Shown: positions 54,551 through 63,413 of the stretch, piece by piece
Layout: the number at the start of each line of letters is the position of its first letter
Position numbering within the stretch: the first letter of the stretch is position 1
Source: Marinobacter santoriniensis NKSG1
GTDB lineage: Bacteria > Pseudomonadota > Gammaproteobacteria > Pseudomonadales > Oleiphilaceae
Direction: 5' to 3'
Length of the DNA stretch: 64,000 nt
Assembly (NCBI RefSeq): GCF_000347775.1
Contig: NZ_APAT01000015.1
Coordinates: 1 to 64,000, forward strand
The notes under the pieces: generated by a model
The model's input: the letters and a program-made list of their open reading frames with translations, nothing else
Database searches by the model: none
Told to the model about the DNA's origin: nothing
Position numbers and translations under genes: made by a program

Positions 54551-56017
54551 ATGTTTTCCTATCCCACGGTTCGTACCAGTTTCATCTTTGTTGCCATTGC
54601 CTTGGTAGGTCTGCTGTTTTCGGACATCGCCATCACGTCCTCCAACCCCTGGCAGGATCTGGCAAACTTCTTTCTCGGCGTGGTGACCCCGAACTTCTTC
54701 AGCTCCGAAGGGCTGATGACCGCCCTGCTGCGTACCGTGGCCTTCGCCTTCGTCGGGGTGGCCGTCGGCAGTGCCTCGGGTTTCCTGCTGGCACTGGTGT
54801 ACCGCTTTCTGCCCGTGCGGATTTTCTGCAACTTCATCCGTGCGATCCACGAACTGTTCTGGGCCCTGATCTTTCTCCAGTTCTTCGGGTTTCATCCGCT
54901 CACCGGCGTGCTGGCCATCGCCATCCCCTACGCCGGCATCTTCGCCAAGGTCTACTCCGAAATCCTGGACGAGGCCGATCCCGGACCGCGCAATCTGCTT
55001 CCATCAGGCACCGGGGTTATCTCGGCATTCCTGTTCGCACGCATTCCCGACTGCTGGCACCAGATCCGCACCTACACCGCCTACCGGCTCGAGTGCGGCC
55101 TTCGCTCCAGCGCCATACTGGGCTTTGTGGGCCTGCCGACCCTGGGCTTTTACCTGGAAGCCTCCTTTTCCCAGGGGCTCTATTCCGACGCCGGCGCCAT
55201 GCTCATCCTGTTCTACGTGCTGATCGCCACCATCCCCATCTGGGTGCGCCCGAAATTGCTGCCCATCTACGTGCTCTCGGCGCCATTCTTCCTGGGGGAA
55301 GGTTTGCCGATCGTCTGGGGCAATGTAGCCCGCTTCTTCACCCAGGACATTGTTCCCGCCCCGTTGCGCAATGGCGAAGGCCTGGCCGGACTGGTCCCCT
55401 GGCTGAATGACCTGATGGTAAACGCAGCGCTTCCAGGGATCTGGAACACGGTGATCCTCACACAGATTGCCCTGGTTGCCACCGGCATGCTCGCCCTGCT
55501 GGCCTTTCCCCTGGTGTCCAACCATTTTGGCGGCCCGGTCCGGCGCACCTTCGGCCACGTTTTCCTCGTGATAGCCCGCTCCACACCGGAATACGTGCTG
55601 GCGTACATTCTGCTTCAGTTGTGGGGGCCGTCCATGCTGCCGGCGGTGGTTGCCCTGGCCTTGCACAACGGGGGCATCATCGGGCACCTGATCGGTCGTC
55701 AGACCAACGGCATCCGCCTGCGCCCGGACGCCCCCAAAGGTTTCAACCGCTACACTTGGGAGCTGACACCCCGGATCTACCGTTCGTTCCTGGCCTTCCT
55801 GTTCTACCGGTGGGAAATCATCATGCGGGAAACCGCGATTCTGGGCATCCTGGGCATTTACACCCTCGGCTTCTACGTCGACAGCGCTATCCAGAACATC
55901 CACTTTGACCGGGCGCTGGTGCTGATCCTGATCACCGCACTGCTGAACATCGGCATCGACACCCTTGGCCGTTACATTCGACGCAAGCTCGCCCTGCAAA
56001 CCATGCCGACCTGCTAG
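54551..56017 (+). CDS. ABC transporter permease, duplicated PhnE-like domains
   Basis: This 488-residue permease consists of two PhnE-like halves (about 1-265 and 266-488), each with several membrane helices and an EAA-type loop (for example IPYAGIFAKVYSEILDEAD in the first half and LHNGGIIGHLIGRQTNGI in the second). The fusion would let one chain form the whole membrane channel with the dimeric ATPase. It is the last gene of the importer. The sequence runs cleanly to the stop at 56017 without a frameshift. Confidence 0.9.
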   Translation: MFSYPTVRTSFIFVAIALVGLLFSDIAITSSNPWQDLANFFLGVVTPNFFSSEGLMTALLRTVAFAFVGVAVGSASGFLLALVYRFLPVRIFCNFIRAIHELFWALIFLQFFGFHPLTGVLAIAIPYAGIFAKVYSEILDEADPGPRNLLPSGTGVISAFLFARIPDCWHQIRTYTAYRLECGLRSSAILGFVGLPTLGFYLEASFSQGLYSDAGAMLILFYVLIATIPIWVRPKLLPIYVLSAPFFLGEGLPIVWGNVARFFTQDIVPAPLRNGEGLAGLVPWLNDLMVNAALPGIWNTVILTQIALVATGMLALLAFPLVSNHFGGPVRRTFGHVFLVIARSTPEYVLAYILLQLWGPSMLPAVVALALHNGGIIGHLIGRQTNGIRLRPDAPKGFNRYTWELTPRIYRSFLAFLFYRWEIIMRETAILGILGIYTLGFYVDSAIQNIHFDRALVLILITALLNIGIDTLGRYIRRKLALQTMPTC

Positions 56018-56154
56018 GCCCACCGAGAGCGCCGTCACATTTTCGTCAAGCAGCAACGATCAATATCAAATTCGCCCCACCATCGGCATTCTTTTGACGT
56101 TACACACTGTTACACTCGATCTGAAATCCACTGAATATCGGATCGGAAAATCGT

Positions 56155-56742
56155 ATGTCGGACTGGCTGATCGTGATTACCCAGGCGGGCCTGATTGGTC
56201 TGCTGATGCTGCTTGCGTTCAGGATGCTGATGCTGACGCGCTCGGAATCGGCAACGGCACAGGTGCCCCAGGTTACGGCTGCGCCCTTTCCCCGCCCATC
56301 CGCTCCTTACCAGCGACAGGCCCGGGAGGCGTCGACAAGCCGTCCCACCCAGCTTCGCCAGGCAGAACTGATCACTCAACTGCACATCGTGGCCGGATTA
56401 CAGGAACGGGATTGTCGGGAACGGGGGCTGCACCTGCCAGAGGCGGCAGAACCGGTACTGCGCTACGCCGCGGCCTGGCTGTATGGCGCTGCCAACGCGC
56501 TGTGCGAGCCCGCCGAGCGGCATTCGGAGGCTCTCAAGCAGCTTGTGGTCCAGATTGCCCAGCGGAAAACCGGGGTCAGTGAGCGCGGCGCACTGGCCGC
56601 GATTCGTTCATTGACGGAGGATACGGTGCACCTGGCCTGCTATCGCTGCGGACTCGAAGGCGCGGAACACTGGGGGCGCCACCACTTTGTTCCAACACCT
56701 TCCAGCCTGTTTGACGCGGTCACCAGCAACGCCTTTATTTGA
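56155..56742 (+). CDS. Membrane-anchored protein of unknown function
   Basis: This 195-residue protein has one N-terminal membrane helix (about 3-25), a Pro/Ala-rich linker (about 30-70) and a helical C-terminal domain with a CYRCG motif near residue 160. I do not recognise a family. The promoter area contains GTTACAC repeated at a ten-base period (56099-56105, 56109-56115). Its end overlaps the convergent gene by eight bases. Position after the selenium importer is suggestive but there is a 137-bp gap. Confidence 0.65.
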   Translation: MSDWLIVITQAGLIGLLMLLAFRMLMLTRSESATAQVPQVTAAPFPRPSAPYQRQAREASTSRPTQLRQAELITQLHIVAGLQERDCRERGLHLPEAAEPVLRYAAAWLYGAANALCEPAERHSEALKQLVVQIAQRKTGVSERGALAAIRSLTEDTVHLACYRCGLEGAEHWGRHHFVPTPSSLFDAVTSNAFI

Positions 56743-57037
56743 TCGCTTTCGCGTCCAGCGTCCAGTCCGTGCCCAGATCCACCGGCTCGGTACCGGCCTC
56801 GGCATCCACGGGCACACCGGTAATACCGGGCCGGGACAGGCTCCCATCGTCGGTGTACACCATGCTGTCAACGTCCACACCGGTCACTTCGTAAACCCGG
56901 TCGCCGGACATCACCCTGGAACGGTGGGAAAGCCCGAACACAAACCGGCAGTAGTCCAGCCTCAACTGCAGCACATCCTGCTCGGCCTTGCGGATTTTCC
57001 TGAGAAGTACACCCTGAACGCTGTCACCGTAATCCAT
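56735..57037 (-). CDS. Small protein of unknown function
   Basis: This 100-residue protein has an N-terminal charged helix (LLRKIRKAEQDVLQLRLDYCRFVFG) and a beta-rich second half (DRVYEVTGVDVDSMVYTD). It has no signal peptide or membrane helix. I do not recognise it. It probably shares a transcript with the upstream exported-protein gene (57123-57581), 85 bp away on the same strand. Confidence 0.6.
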   Translation of the reverse strand: MDYGDSVQGVLLRKIRKAEQDVLQLRLDYCRFVFGLSHRSRVMSGDRVYEVTGVDVDSMVYTDDGSLSRPGITGVPVDAEAGTEPVDLGTDWTLDAKAIK

Positions 57038-57122
57038 TACCCTTTCCCTTTGATTGAACCGATTCGAATGTTACACCAACCCGGGGCAACGGGAGCACCA
57101 CCCCGATCACGCTTCCGGAGGG

Positions 57123-57581
57123 TCACCGGGCCCAGAAGGTCAGTTTTTCCGGTGCCCGCCCTACCGGATCCTCGCCGCTCTGCAGGTCGATCCGCCACTG
57201 CATCCCCGATCCACTGGTGCAGAACGGCGCCGTGAATTGTGCGGTGTAGCGGTTGTCCCCGGCCTGTTTCAGGGGCACCGGGTACTCCCCCATATACATG
57301 GATTCGCCCCGCAGCACCGCCAGGAATCGACCTGGGTGGGTTGGCGCGGTCACCGATAACCGGAATTCGGTGCCCTGATTGCCGGTGCCGACGGACGTGA
57401 TGGCCACCGACCACTGACCAGCGTCGTTTTTCCAGGTGCAAGGCCCCGCCTGGAGATCGCAGGCCGGGGCCGATCCGTCTGCCGAATCCCGGGCATCCGT
57501 GGAGAACAGATAATGTGGCCCGAATACCACCGCAGCGATCAGGGCCACCAGTAATCCTGCGATCGCGATGACACGTACCAT
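57123..57581 (-). CDS. Membrane-anchored periplasmic protein of unknown function
   Basis: This 152-residue protein has an N-terminal membrane anchor (about 2-22) and a beta-sandwich-like domain with four cysteines, including CDLQAGPC and APFC, and a MYMGEYPVPL stretch reminiscent of FixH/YtkA-type domains. The resemblance is loose. A disulfide or metal site is possible. An alternative longer frame overlapping it on the same strand looks non-coding in composition. Confidence 0.65.
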   Translation of the reverse strand: MVRVIAIAGLLVALIAAVVFGPHYLFSTDARDSADGSAPACDLQAGPCTWKNDAGQWSVAITSVGTGNQGTEFRLSVTAPTHPGRFLAVLRGESMYMGEYPVPLKQAGDNRYTAQFTAPFCTSGSGMQWRIDLQSGEDPVGRAPEKLTFWAR

Positions 57582-57733
57582 TGTTCACCCCCGGTCAGCA
57601 AAAAACGCATTATGAGGGTTCGCGACGACAAGGCAAAGGTTTCTAAATTGTCGTCACTCATGAGAAAATACCGCGCCTTCCGTCCGATCTTTGGAACGGT
57701 TCCTCTTTCAACCTTTGATCACAGGACACGCCC

Positions 57734-58654
57734 GTGCAGTCGGATATATCCGTAAGGCACCTGAACAAAACCTACGGGGATGGGTTTCAGGCCCTGAAGG
57801 ACATCAATCTTGAAATACATCCGGGAGAGATCTTTGCCCTCCTGGGCCCGAACGGTGCCGGCAAGACAACACTGATCAGCATCATCTGCGGACTGGTCAA
57901 CATGACCAGCGGCAAGGTCACCGCCGGCGGCTTCGACATCGTTTCCCAGTACCGGAAGGCCCGCGAAACCATCGGCCTGGTGCCTCAGGAGCTCAATACC
58001 GATTCGTTCGAGACCGTCTGGGACGCCGTCTCCTTCAGCCGGGGTCTGTTTGGCAAAGCGCCCAACCCCGGCCACATTGAAAAGGTGCTCAAGGCCCTGT
58101 CGCTCTGGGACAAACGCAACAACCGCATCATGTCCCTGTCCGGGGGCATGAAACGCCGCGTGATGATCGCCAAGGCCCTGTCCCACGAACCCCAGATCCT
58201 GTTCCTCGACGAACCCACCGCCGGCGTGGACGTCGAGCTGCGCCGGGATATGTGGAACCTGGTCCGGCAGCTTCGGGAAAGCGGCGTCACCATCATCCTC
58301 ACCACCCACTACATCGAGGAAGCCGAGGAAATGGCGGATCGCATTGGCGTGATTCGCCAGGGCGAGATCATCCTGGTAGAAGAGAAAAGCCGCCTGATGT
58401 CGAAACTCGGCAAGAAGGAACTGCGCCTCCAGCTCCAGCACCAGCTGGATCGGGTGCCCGGAGAACTGACCCTGGAGCCGGTGGAACTGTCCGAAGACGG
58501 CTGGGAGCTGATCTTTAACTTCGATTCCCAGCACGAACAGGCCGGCGTGGCACGATTGCTGAGAACCCTGGGCGAACTTGGCATCGAATACCGCGATCTC
58601 CAGACCCGCGAGAGTTCGCTTGAAGAGATCTTTGTCGGATTACTCAATGACTGA
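57734..58654 (+). CDS. ABC transporter ATP-binding protein (YadG-like)
   Basis: This 306-residue ATPase of the ABC-2 export type has Walker [10 protein letters not shown], signature [15 protein letters not shown] and Walker [13 protein letters not shown], with a C-terminal extension typical of YadG/DrrA. The start is a GTG at 57734. The permease gene follows after 21 bp. YadGH-like exporters have unknown substrates. Confidence 0.93.
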   Translation: MQSDISVRHLNKTYGDGFQALKDINLEIHPGEIFALLGPNGAGKTTLISIICGLVNMTSGKVTAGGFDIVSQYRKARETIGLVPQELNTDSFETVWDAVSFSRGLFGKAPNPGHIEKVLKALSLWDKRNNRIMSLSGGMKRRVMIAKALSHEPQILFLDEPTAGVDVELRRDMWNLVRQLRESGVTIILTTHYIEEAEEMADRIGVIRQGEIILVEEKSRLMSKLGKKELRLQLQHQLDRVPGELTLEPVELSEDGWELIFNFDSQHEQAGVARLLRTLGELGIEYRDLQTRESSLEEIFVGLLND

Positions 58655-58675
58655 GCACAGAAACGGGAGAACGTC

Positions 58676-59437
58676 ATGAACCTGCACGGCATCCGGGCGA
58701 TCTACAAGTTCGAAATGGCCAGGATGAAACGCACGGTCATGCAGAGCGTGCTGTCACCGGTGATTTCAACCTGCCTCTATTTCGTGGTGTTCGGTTCCGC
58801 CATCGGTTCACGGATGGGCGACATCAACAACATCAGCTACGGCGCCTATATCATTCCGGGGCTGGTGATGCTCTCGCTGCTGATGCAGAGCATCTCCAAC
58901 GCCTCCTTCGGCATCTACATGCCCAAGTTTTCCGGCACGATCTACGAAGTGCTCTCGGCCCCCGTGTCCTATGTGGAGGTGGTGCTCGGGTATGTCGGTG
59001 CGGCCGCGAGCAAATCGGTAATCCTCGGCCTGATCATCCTGGCCACGGCCCGGCTGTTTGTGGACTACCACGTGCTCCATCCCTTCTGGATGGTGTCCTT
59101 CCTGGTCCTCACCGCGGTGACCTTCAGCCTGTTCGGGTTCATCATCGGCATCTGGGCAGACGGCTTCGAGAAACTCCAGATCGTTCCGATGATGATCGTC
59201 ACGCCTCTGGTGTTCCTCGGCGGTACCTTCTACTCCATCGACATGCTCCCGGAGATCTGGCAGACCATCAGCCTGTTCAATCCCGTGGTCTACCTGATCA
59301 GTGGATTCCGGTGGGCGTTCTACGGCGTTGCGGACGTACATGTGGGCGTGAGCGTTGGCATGACCCTGGTCTTCCTGACGCTCTGCATGACCACCATCTG
59401 GTGGATCTTCCGGACCGGTTACCGGCTGCGCCCGTGA
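58676..59437 (+). CDS. ABC-2 type permease (YadH-like)
   Basis: This 253-residue membrane protein has six helices and the ABC-2 landmark [23 protein letters not shown] followed by [16 protein letters not shown]. It pairs with the preceding ATPase as an exporter. The stop overlaps the start of the DUF192 gene (GTGA at 59434-59437), suggesting that all three are translated together. Confidence 0.93.
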   Translation: MNLHGIRAIYKFEMARMKRTVMQSVLSPVISTCLYFVVFGSAIGSRMGDINNISYGAYIIPGLVMLSLLMQSISNASFGIYMPKFSGTIYEVLSAPVSYVEVVLGYVGAAASKSVILGLIILATARLFVDYHVLHPFWMVSFLVLTAVTFSLFGFIIGIWADGFEKLQIVPMMIVTPLVFLGGTFYSIDMLPEIWQTISLFNPVVYLISGFRWAFYGVADVHVGVSVGMTLVFLTLCMTTIWWIFRTGYRLRP

Positions 59438-59940
59438 AGATACCCCTTCGCCACCCGGCCATCGGCATCCCGGCGCTCCTCGCGCTGGCGCTGGCCGGCT
59501 GCGGAACCAATGCGGCACCGCCCCAGACCGGGCTGGACGAAGTGGACGCCTGTTTTGAGACGAGCGAGGGGCTTATACCGGTCACCCTGGAGCTGGCCAC
59601 CGAGCATGCCCAGCGGCAGATGGGACTGATGTTGCGGCAAACCCTGCCTGCCAACCGGGGCATGCTGTTTGATTACCCGGAATCGCGGGAAGCGTCCCAG
59701 GGGTTCTGGATGTACCGCACCCTTATCCCCCTGGATATCGCTTTCCTGGACAAAGAACGGACCATTCACACCATCCGGACCATGACGCCCTGCCCCGAGT
59801 CCCAGGGTCAGCACTGCCCGGTTTACCCGGCCGACCACCAATACTGGTCCGCTGTCGAAATGAATGCGGGCTTCTTTTCAAAGAAGAACATTCAACCCGG
59901 CGATCGCCTGAGGATCGGCCGGGCCGCCTGTCAGGACTGA
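59434..59940 (+). CDS. DUF192 family lipoprotein
   Basis: This 168-residue protein has a lipobox LALAGC and a DUF192 domain (about 45-165; [33 protein letters not shown] and [21 protein letters not shown], read in parts). DUF192 proteins are small beta-barrel periplasmic proteins of unclear role. The GTG at 59434 overlaps the permease stop and gives a sound lipoprotein signal; a longer frame inside the permease gene is not credible. A link with the exporter is implied by coupling. Confidence 0.88.
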   Translation: MKIPLRHPAIGIPALLALALAGCGTNAAPPQTGLDEVDACFETSEGLIPVTLELATEHAQRQMGLMLRQTLPANRGMLFDYPESREASQGFWMYRTLIPLDIAFLDKERTIHTIRTMTPCPESQGQHCPVYPADHQYWSAVEMNAGFFSKKNIQPGDRLRIGRAACQD

Positions 59941-59944
59941 CCGA

Positions 59945-60736
59945 TCAGCGGTCTTTCCACTCCGGCTTGCGCTTCTCCAGGAACGCACAGATGCCTTCCT
60001 GGGCGTCTTCGGCCTTCATGTTCTCAGCCATGACCACCGCGGTATAGGCGTAAGCTTCGGCCAGCGGCATTTCCAGCTGGCGATAGAACGCTTCCTTGCC
60101 GATACGGAGGGTATGGCCCGATTTGTCCGCGATGGTCCGCGCCATCCGATAGACCGTTTCATCCAGAATCTGCTCGTCCACCACCCGGTTGACCAGACCA
60201 ATCTCTTCCGCCCGGCTCGCGCTGATCAGCTCACCAGTCAGCAACATCTCCATGGCCTGCTTCCGGTGAACGTTCCGCGACAGGGCCACCATCGGCGTTG
60301 AGCAGAAAAGCCCGATGTTCACCCCCGGCGTTGCGAAACGGGCCGTGTCAGCGGCCACCGCCAGATCACAGGAAGCCACCAGCTGGCACCCGGCCGCCGT
60401 CGCAACGCCCGCTACCCGTGCAATCACCGGCTTGGGCAGGTTTACGATCTTCTGCATCACCTCGCTGCAACGGTCGAACAGCGCCTGCTGGAACTCGTGA
60501 CTGTCGAAACGTTCGCGGATTTCCCGGAGGTCGTGTCCGGCGCAGAACACATTACCACGGGCGGCAATCACCACCACGCGGGTCTCGTCGTCCCGGGCCA
60601 CCTCGTCCAATACCTCGCCCAGCGCCTCCAGCATGGCCATGGAAAGGCTGTTGCGCCGTTCGGGCTTGTCGAGCATCAACGTGGTGACGCCGTTTTCGGT
60701 ATAGGTGTGAATAAGCGGTTCGGCAGCGTCTGTCAT
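59945..60736 (-). CDS. Enoyl-CoA hydratase/isomerase family protein
   Basis: This 263-residue crotonase-fold enzyme has the oxyanion-hole regions VFCAGHDLREI and AGVATAAGCQLVASCDLAVA. The residue at the usual second catalytic Glu cannot be confirmed by eye, so hydratase versus isomerase or other crotonase activity is open. The C-terminal helix (KAEDAQEGICAFLEKRKPEW) is typical. It is convergent with the DUF192 gene (four-base gap) and a single gene. Confidence 0.88.
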   Translation of the reverse strand: MTDAAEPLIHTYTENGVTTLMLDKPERRNSLSMAMLEALGEVLDEVARDDETRVVVIAARGNVFCAGHDLREIRERFDSHEFQQALFDRCSEVMQKIVNLPKPVIARVAGVATAAGCQLVASCDLAVAADTARFATPGVNIGLFCSTPMVALSRNVHRKQAMEMLLTGELISASRAEEIGLVNRVVDEQILDETVYRMARTIADKSGHTLRIGKEAFYRQLEMPLAEAYAYTAVVMAENMKAEDAQEGICAFLEKRKPEWKDR

Positions 60737-60929
60737 GGAAAATGCCCTGTCTTGTTGTCAGTGAAACGTGTGCGCCTGTCCAAAGAGGCCAGAAACAGTA
60801 TTGACCAGAGTGCGGAGCCTGTCGAAGCGACTTTTGTCGGTATCGTCACCTTACACGGGGGTGGTTGGAATTCCGCACCCGCGCCCTCACACCTATTGGT
60901 AGTTCCCTCAAACCCTGGAGGTGAATACC

Positions 60930-61067
60930 ATGTCCAAATCAATGATTCTCAAAGCAATCGTCGCGATCGCCATCATTGCCGGAGGCATCCTCGTCATTAT
61001 GGACGACGACCCGAACGTCCCATCCGGCAACATTAACAGCATTTCGCCGGCACCCACTCAGGAATAG
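60930..61067 (+). CDS. 45-residue single-helix membrane peptide
   Basis: This small gene encodes 45 residues: a short basic N-terminus (MSKSMILK), a hydrophobic helix (AIVAIAIIAGGILVIM) and an acidic/Asn/Ser-rich tail (DDDPNVPSGN). GGAG lies eight bases before the ATG. It ends three bases before the ATG of the alpha/beta hydrolase, so co-translation is likely. No family is recognised. Confidence 0.65.
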   Translation: MSKSMILKAIVAIAIIAGGILVIMDDDPNVPSGNINSISPAPTQE

Positions 61068-61070
61068 TCA

Positions 61071-61850
61071 ATGACCAGCTCCGAAGTCACCCTGTCCACC
61101 TCCGAAGGCCGAATCTATGTAAAAACCTGGAACAGCAATAAAGGTGCAGAGTCCGAAAAGGCCCCCATCGTGCTGTTCCACGATTCCCTCGGCAGTGTCC
61201 GGTTGTGGCGGTCCTTCCCGGAGCACCTGGCAGAGGCTACGGGCCGAACCGTCATCGCCTACGACCGCCTCGGCTTCGGCCAGTCCGACGCCCACCCCGG
61301 CACGCTCAATAAACGGTTCATTCTGGAAGAAGCCGAAGCCACCTTTGACGCCGTCCGACAAGCGCTGAATATCCACCAGTTCATCGCCTTCGGCCACAGC
61401 GTCGGGGGCGCCATGGCCGCCGCCTGCGCGGCCCACTACCCCGACGACTGCCTGGCCCTGATCACCGAATCCGCCCAGGCGTTTGTCGAAGACCGGACCG
61501 TCGCCGGGATCGAAGACGCGAAAGTCGCCTTCGCCGAAGAAGGCCAAGTGGACCGACTCGCCCGTTACCACGGCGATAAGGCCGGGTGGGTACTCAGTGC
61601 CTGGATCGACACCTGGCTGTCGGAGGATTTTCAGGACTGGCGGCTCGACGAAACGCTGAAGCAGGTTCACTGCCCCGTTCTGGCCATTCATGGGGATGAC
61701 GATGAGTTTGGGTCGCCGATCCACGCCGAGCGTTATACGGAGCTGCCGGAAGGGCCGGCGACGCTGAAGCTTCTGAAGGGATGTGGGCATGTTCCGCATC
61801 GGGAGCAGGAGGAAGACGTGCTGGAGGTGGTTAGGGAGTTTTTGGGGTAA
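61071..61850 (+). CDS. Alpha/beta hydrolase
   Basis: This 259-residue enzyme has the nucleophile elbow GHSVGG, an oxyanion HDSLGS region, the acid within HGDDDEFGSP and the final histidine in GCGHVPHREQ. No signal peptide is present. The substrate is unknown; esters or similar small molecules are likely. It follows the 45-residue membrane peptide gene by three bases and abuts the convergent lipoprotein gene. Confidence 0.9.
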   Translation: MTSSEVTLSTSEGRIYVKTWNSNKGAESEKAPIVLFHDSLGSVRLWRSFPEHLAEATGRTVIAYDRLGFGQSDAHPGTLNKRFILEEAEATFDAVRQALNIHQFIAFGHSVGGAMAAACAAHYPDDCLALITESAQAFVEDRTVAGIEDAKVAFAEEGQVDRLARYHGDKAGWVLSAWIDTWLSEDFQDWRLDETLKQVHCPVLAIHGDDDEFGSPIHAERYTELPEGPATLKLLKGCGHVPHREQEEDVLEVVREFLG

Positions 61851-62099
61851 TTACTGGAGCATACGAACTTCCCCGTTCCCCAGGTATCTGAAGAGCTGCC
61901 CCTCATCATCTCTGAAAACGTCTCCGGTATTGATGACAGGCGGCTTCGAGGAAATCACCTTCAGCTCCCCGGTATTTTGATTCAGCAAATAGACAACACC
62001 GGCCGAGGTTTCAAAGAGCGAGAAGTTGGGAGCCTCGGACATCGTGGTGTTGTCGCAGCCGGTGAGAACAAGCGCTGTGAGAAGAATCCAAAATCTCAT
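61851..62099 (-). CDS. Small lipoprotein of unknown function
   Basis: This 82-residue protein starts MRFWILLTALVLTGC with a lipobox cysteine, followed by a short beta-rich domain (AGVVYLLNQNTGELKVIS, DEGQLFRYLGNGEVRML). The ATG at 62099 is preferred because an upstream in-frame ATG would add five residues before a perfect signal peptide. I recognise no family. Confidence 0.7.
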   Translation of the reverse strand: MRFWILLTALVLTGCDNTTMSEAPNFSLFETSAGVVYLLNQNTGELKVISSKPPVINTGDVFRDDEGQLFRYLGNGEVRMLQ

Positions 62100-62325
62100 G
62101 TAAGAGTCACCCAAGAATCAACGCCGCGGCGAAGCGGAGACAAAGGCATCCGAGTGCCGCGCCTGGTTAGCGGTTCCCATGTAGGTACGCATTAAGCTGC
62201 TGCGCCTCTCGCAAGCCATAGACAACGAGAGCCCGCCTATCATGCCTTGGTAGCCGGGGCTCTGTCATCGCCGTCGTTGTCGAATCCGTGAGCGAAGACG
62301 GCGCTTGGCAGAGTCAACGCGACCG

Positions 62326-63318
62326 TCAGGCCGTCTGCACCCGGAAACTTGCCGGCAGGCAGTTGAAATCGACCAACGTTTCTTCCAGCGCCTGGCGTAA
62401 CGGCGTATGGGGTTCAGCGCCAAGGAATCTGACCAGTCTGGTGTTGTCCAGGGTTAGCGGTCTTTGCCAGAGGTAGCGCATTTCACACAGTTCCCGACTG
62501 GTGGCATGAAAAGGAGCGATCAGCCGCAATGGCCACCAGGCAAACGGTCGCACGGGTGCGTTAGCCTCGCCACTGACCTGGCGCAGGGTATCGACCAGAA
62601 CCTGGCCGTTGAGCGTGTGGCCGGCGAAATGGAAGTCAGCATAAGGGGGCAGGTCGGCCCGCTTGAGCATTAACTGGGCAAACGCTTCTGCCAGGTCAGG
62701 CAGATACGCCCACGTATGGTCAATCTGCAATGCGCCGGGGTAGAGGATACGGCGCAGTTGCTGGCCCGGGCGGACCATCACGCTGAACCAGGCAAGGCCG
62801 GTACCTGGCCCGAAGAAATCGCCGGCACGTAAGACGATCACGCGCACGCCCGAATCTGCGGCGGCTCGCAGCTTCTGTTCCATTTCCACGCGAATGGCGC
62901 CTTTACGGGTGGTTGGGTGCTGAGGGCTTTGTTCGGTCACACCATAGCCGATATCCGATGCGTAGTTATAGACATTGGCGGGAAAGACCAGAGCGGCGCC
63001 GCTGGCGCGCGCCGCTTCAATAACGTTCTCAAGCATGGGTAAGGCCTCTTCGCGCCAGTTGCGATAACCCGGTGGATTGACCGAGTGCACGATCAGATCG
63101 CAACCGCGCCCAGCCGCTTGAGTGTCCGCGGCGTTCATCACGTCGCCGCCCCGCCAGTCGATGCCCTCGACATCGACCAACTGCGCCGCAGCGGACTCCG
63201 GGTGGCGGTGCAGAGCCCGGAGGGACCAGCCGCGTTCGGCCAGATTGCGAGTGATGGCCTTACCGAGGCTGCCGGTGGCACCGAGCATCAGAACAGTGGG
63301 TTGCAGGGTGGTTGTCAT
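62326..63318 (-). CDS. NAD-dependent epimerase/dehydratase family protein
   Basis: This 330-residue short-chain dehydrogenase of the extended/atypical type has the nucleotide motif LGATGSLGKAI, and VHSVNPPGYRNW and a C-terminal substrate lobe follow. It acts on a sugar nucleotide or other carbonyl; the substrate is unknown. The ATG at 63318 follows AGAGA. It is divergent from a LysR regulator (63414) across 95 bp, so LysR control is likely. About 226 bp of non-coding DNA separate it from the small lipoprotein. Confidence 0.87.
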   Translation of the reverse strand: MTTTLQPTVLMLGATGSLGKAITRNLAERGWSLRALHRHPESAAAQLVDVEGIDWRGGDVMNAADTQAAGRGCDLIVHSVNPPGYRNWREEALPMLENVIEAARASGAALVFPANVYNYASDIGYGVTEQSPQHPTTRKGAIRVEMEQKLRAAADSGVRVIVLRAGDFFGPGTGLAWFSVMVRPGQQLRRILYPGALQIDHTWAYLPDLAEAFAQLMLKRADLPPYADFHFAGHTLNGQVLVDTLRQVSGEANAPVRPFAWWPLRLIAPFHATSRELCEMRYLWQRPLTLDNTRLVRFLGAEPHTPLRQALEETLVDFNCLPASFRVQTA

Positions 63319-63413
63319 GGTTGATCTCTCTTCGGTAGTTGGACAAGACAACCACTATGCTTCTTAATAAAATGAATATAAATTGGCGATAAATGCATGG
63401 AGGATATTCATAA
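63319..63413. promoter_or_regulatory. Divergent promoter region, epimerase / LysR
   Basis: This AT-rich 95-bp gap must carry both promoters and a LysR-type binding site. GGAGG at about 63399-63403 precedes the LysR ATG. No clear TN11A box was fixed. Confidence 0.5.

Noticed and set aside
55004-56056. A 350-codon frame on the - strand opposite the duplicated permease
   Set aside because: Low-complexity Gln/His/Glu composition typical of an antisense frame of a membrane protein; the permease on the + strand is well supported.
57037-57588. A 183-codon frame overlapping the four-cysteine protein gene on the same strand
   Set aside because: Its composition is Arg/Gly-rich and lacks a signal or domain, while the overlapping 152-residue frame has a membrane anchor and balanced composition.
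62100-62325. A further gene between the small lipoprotein and the epimerase
   Set aside because: Only short frames without ribosome sites are present; the region shows no protein-like sequence I would support.
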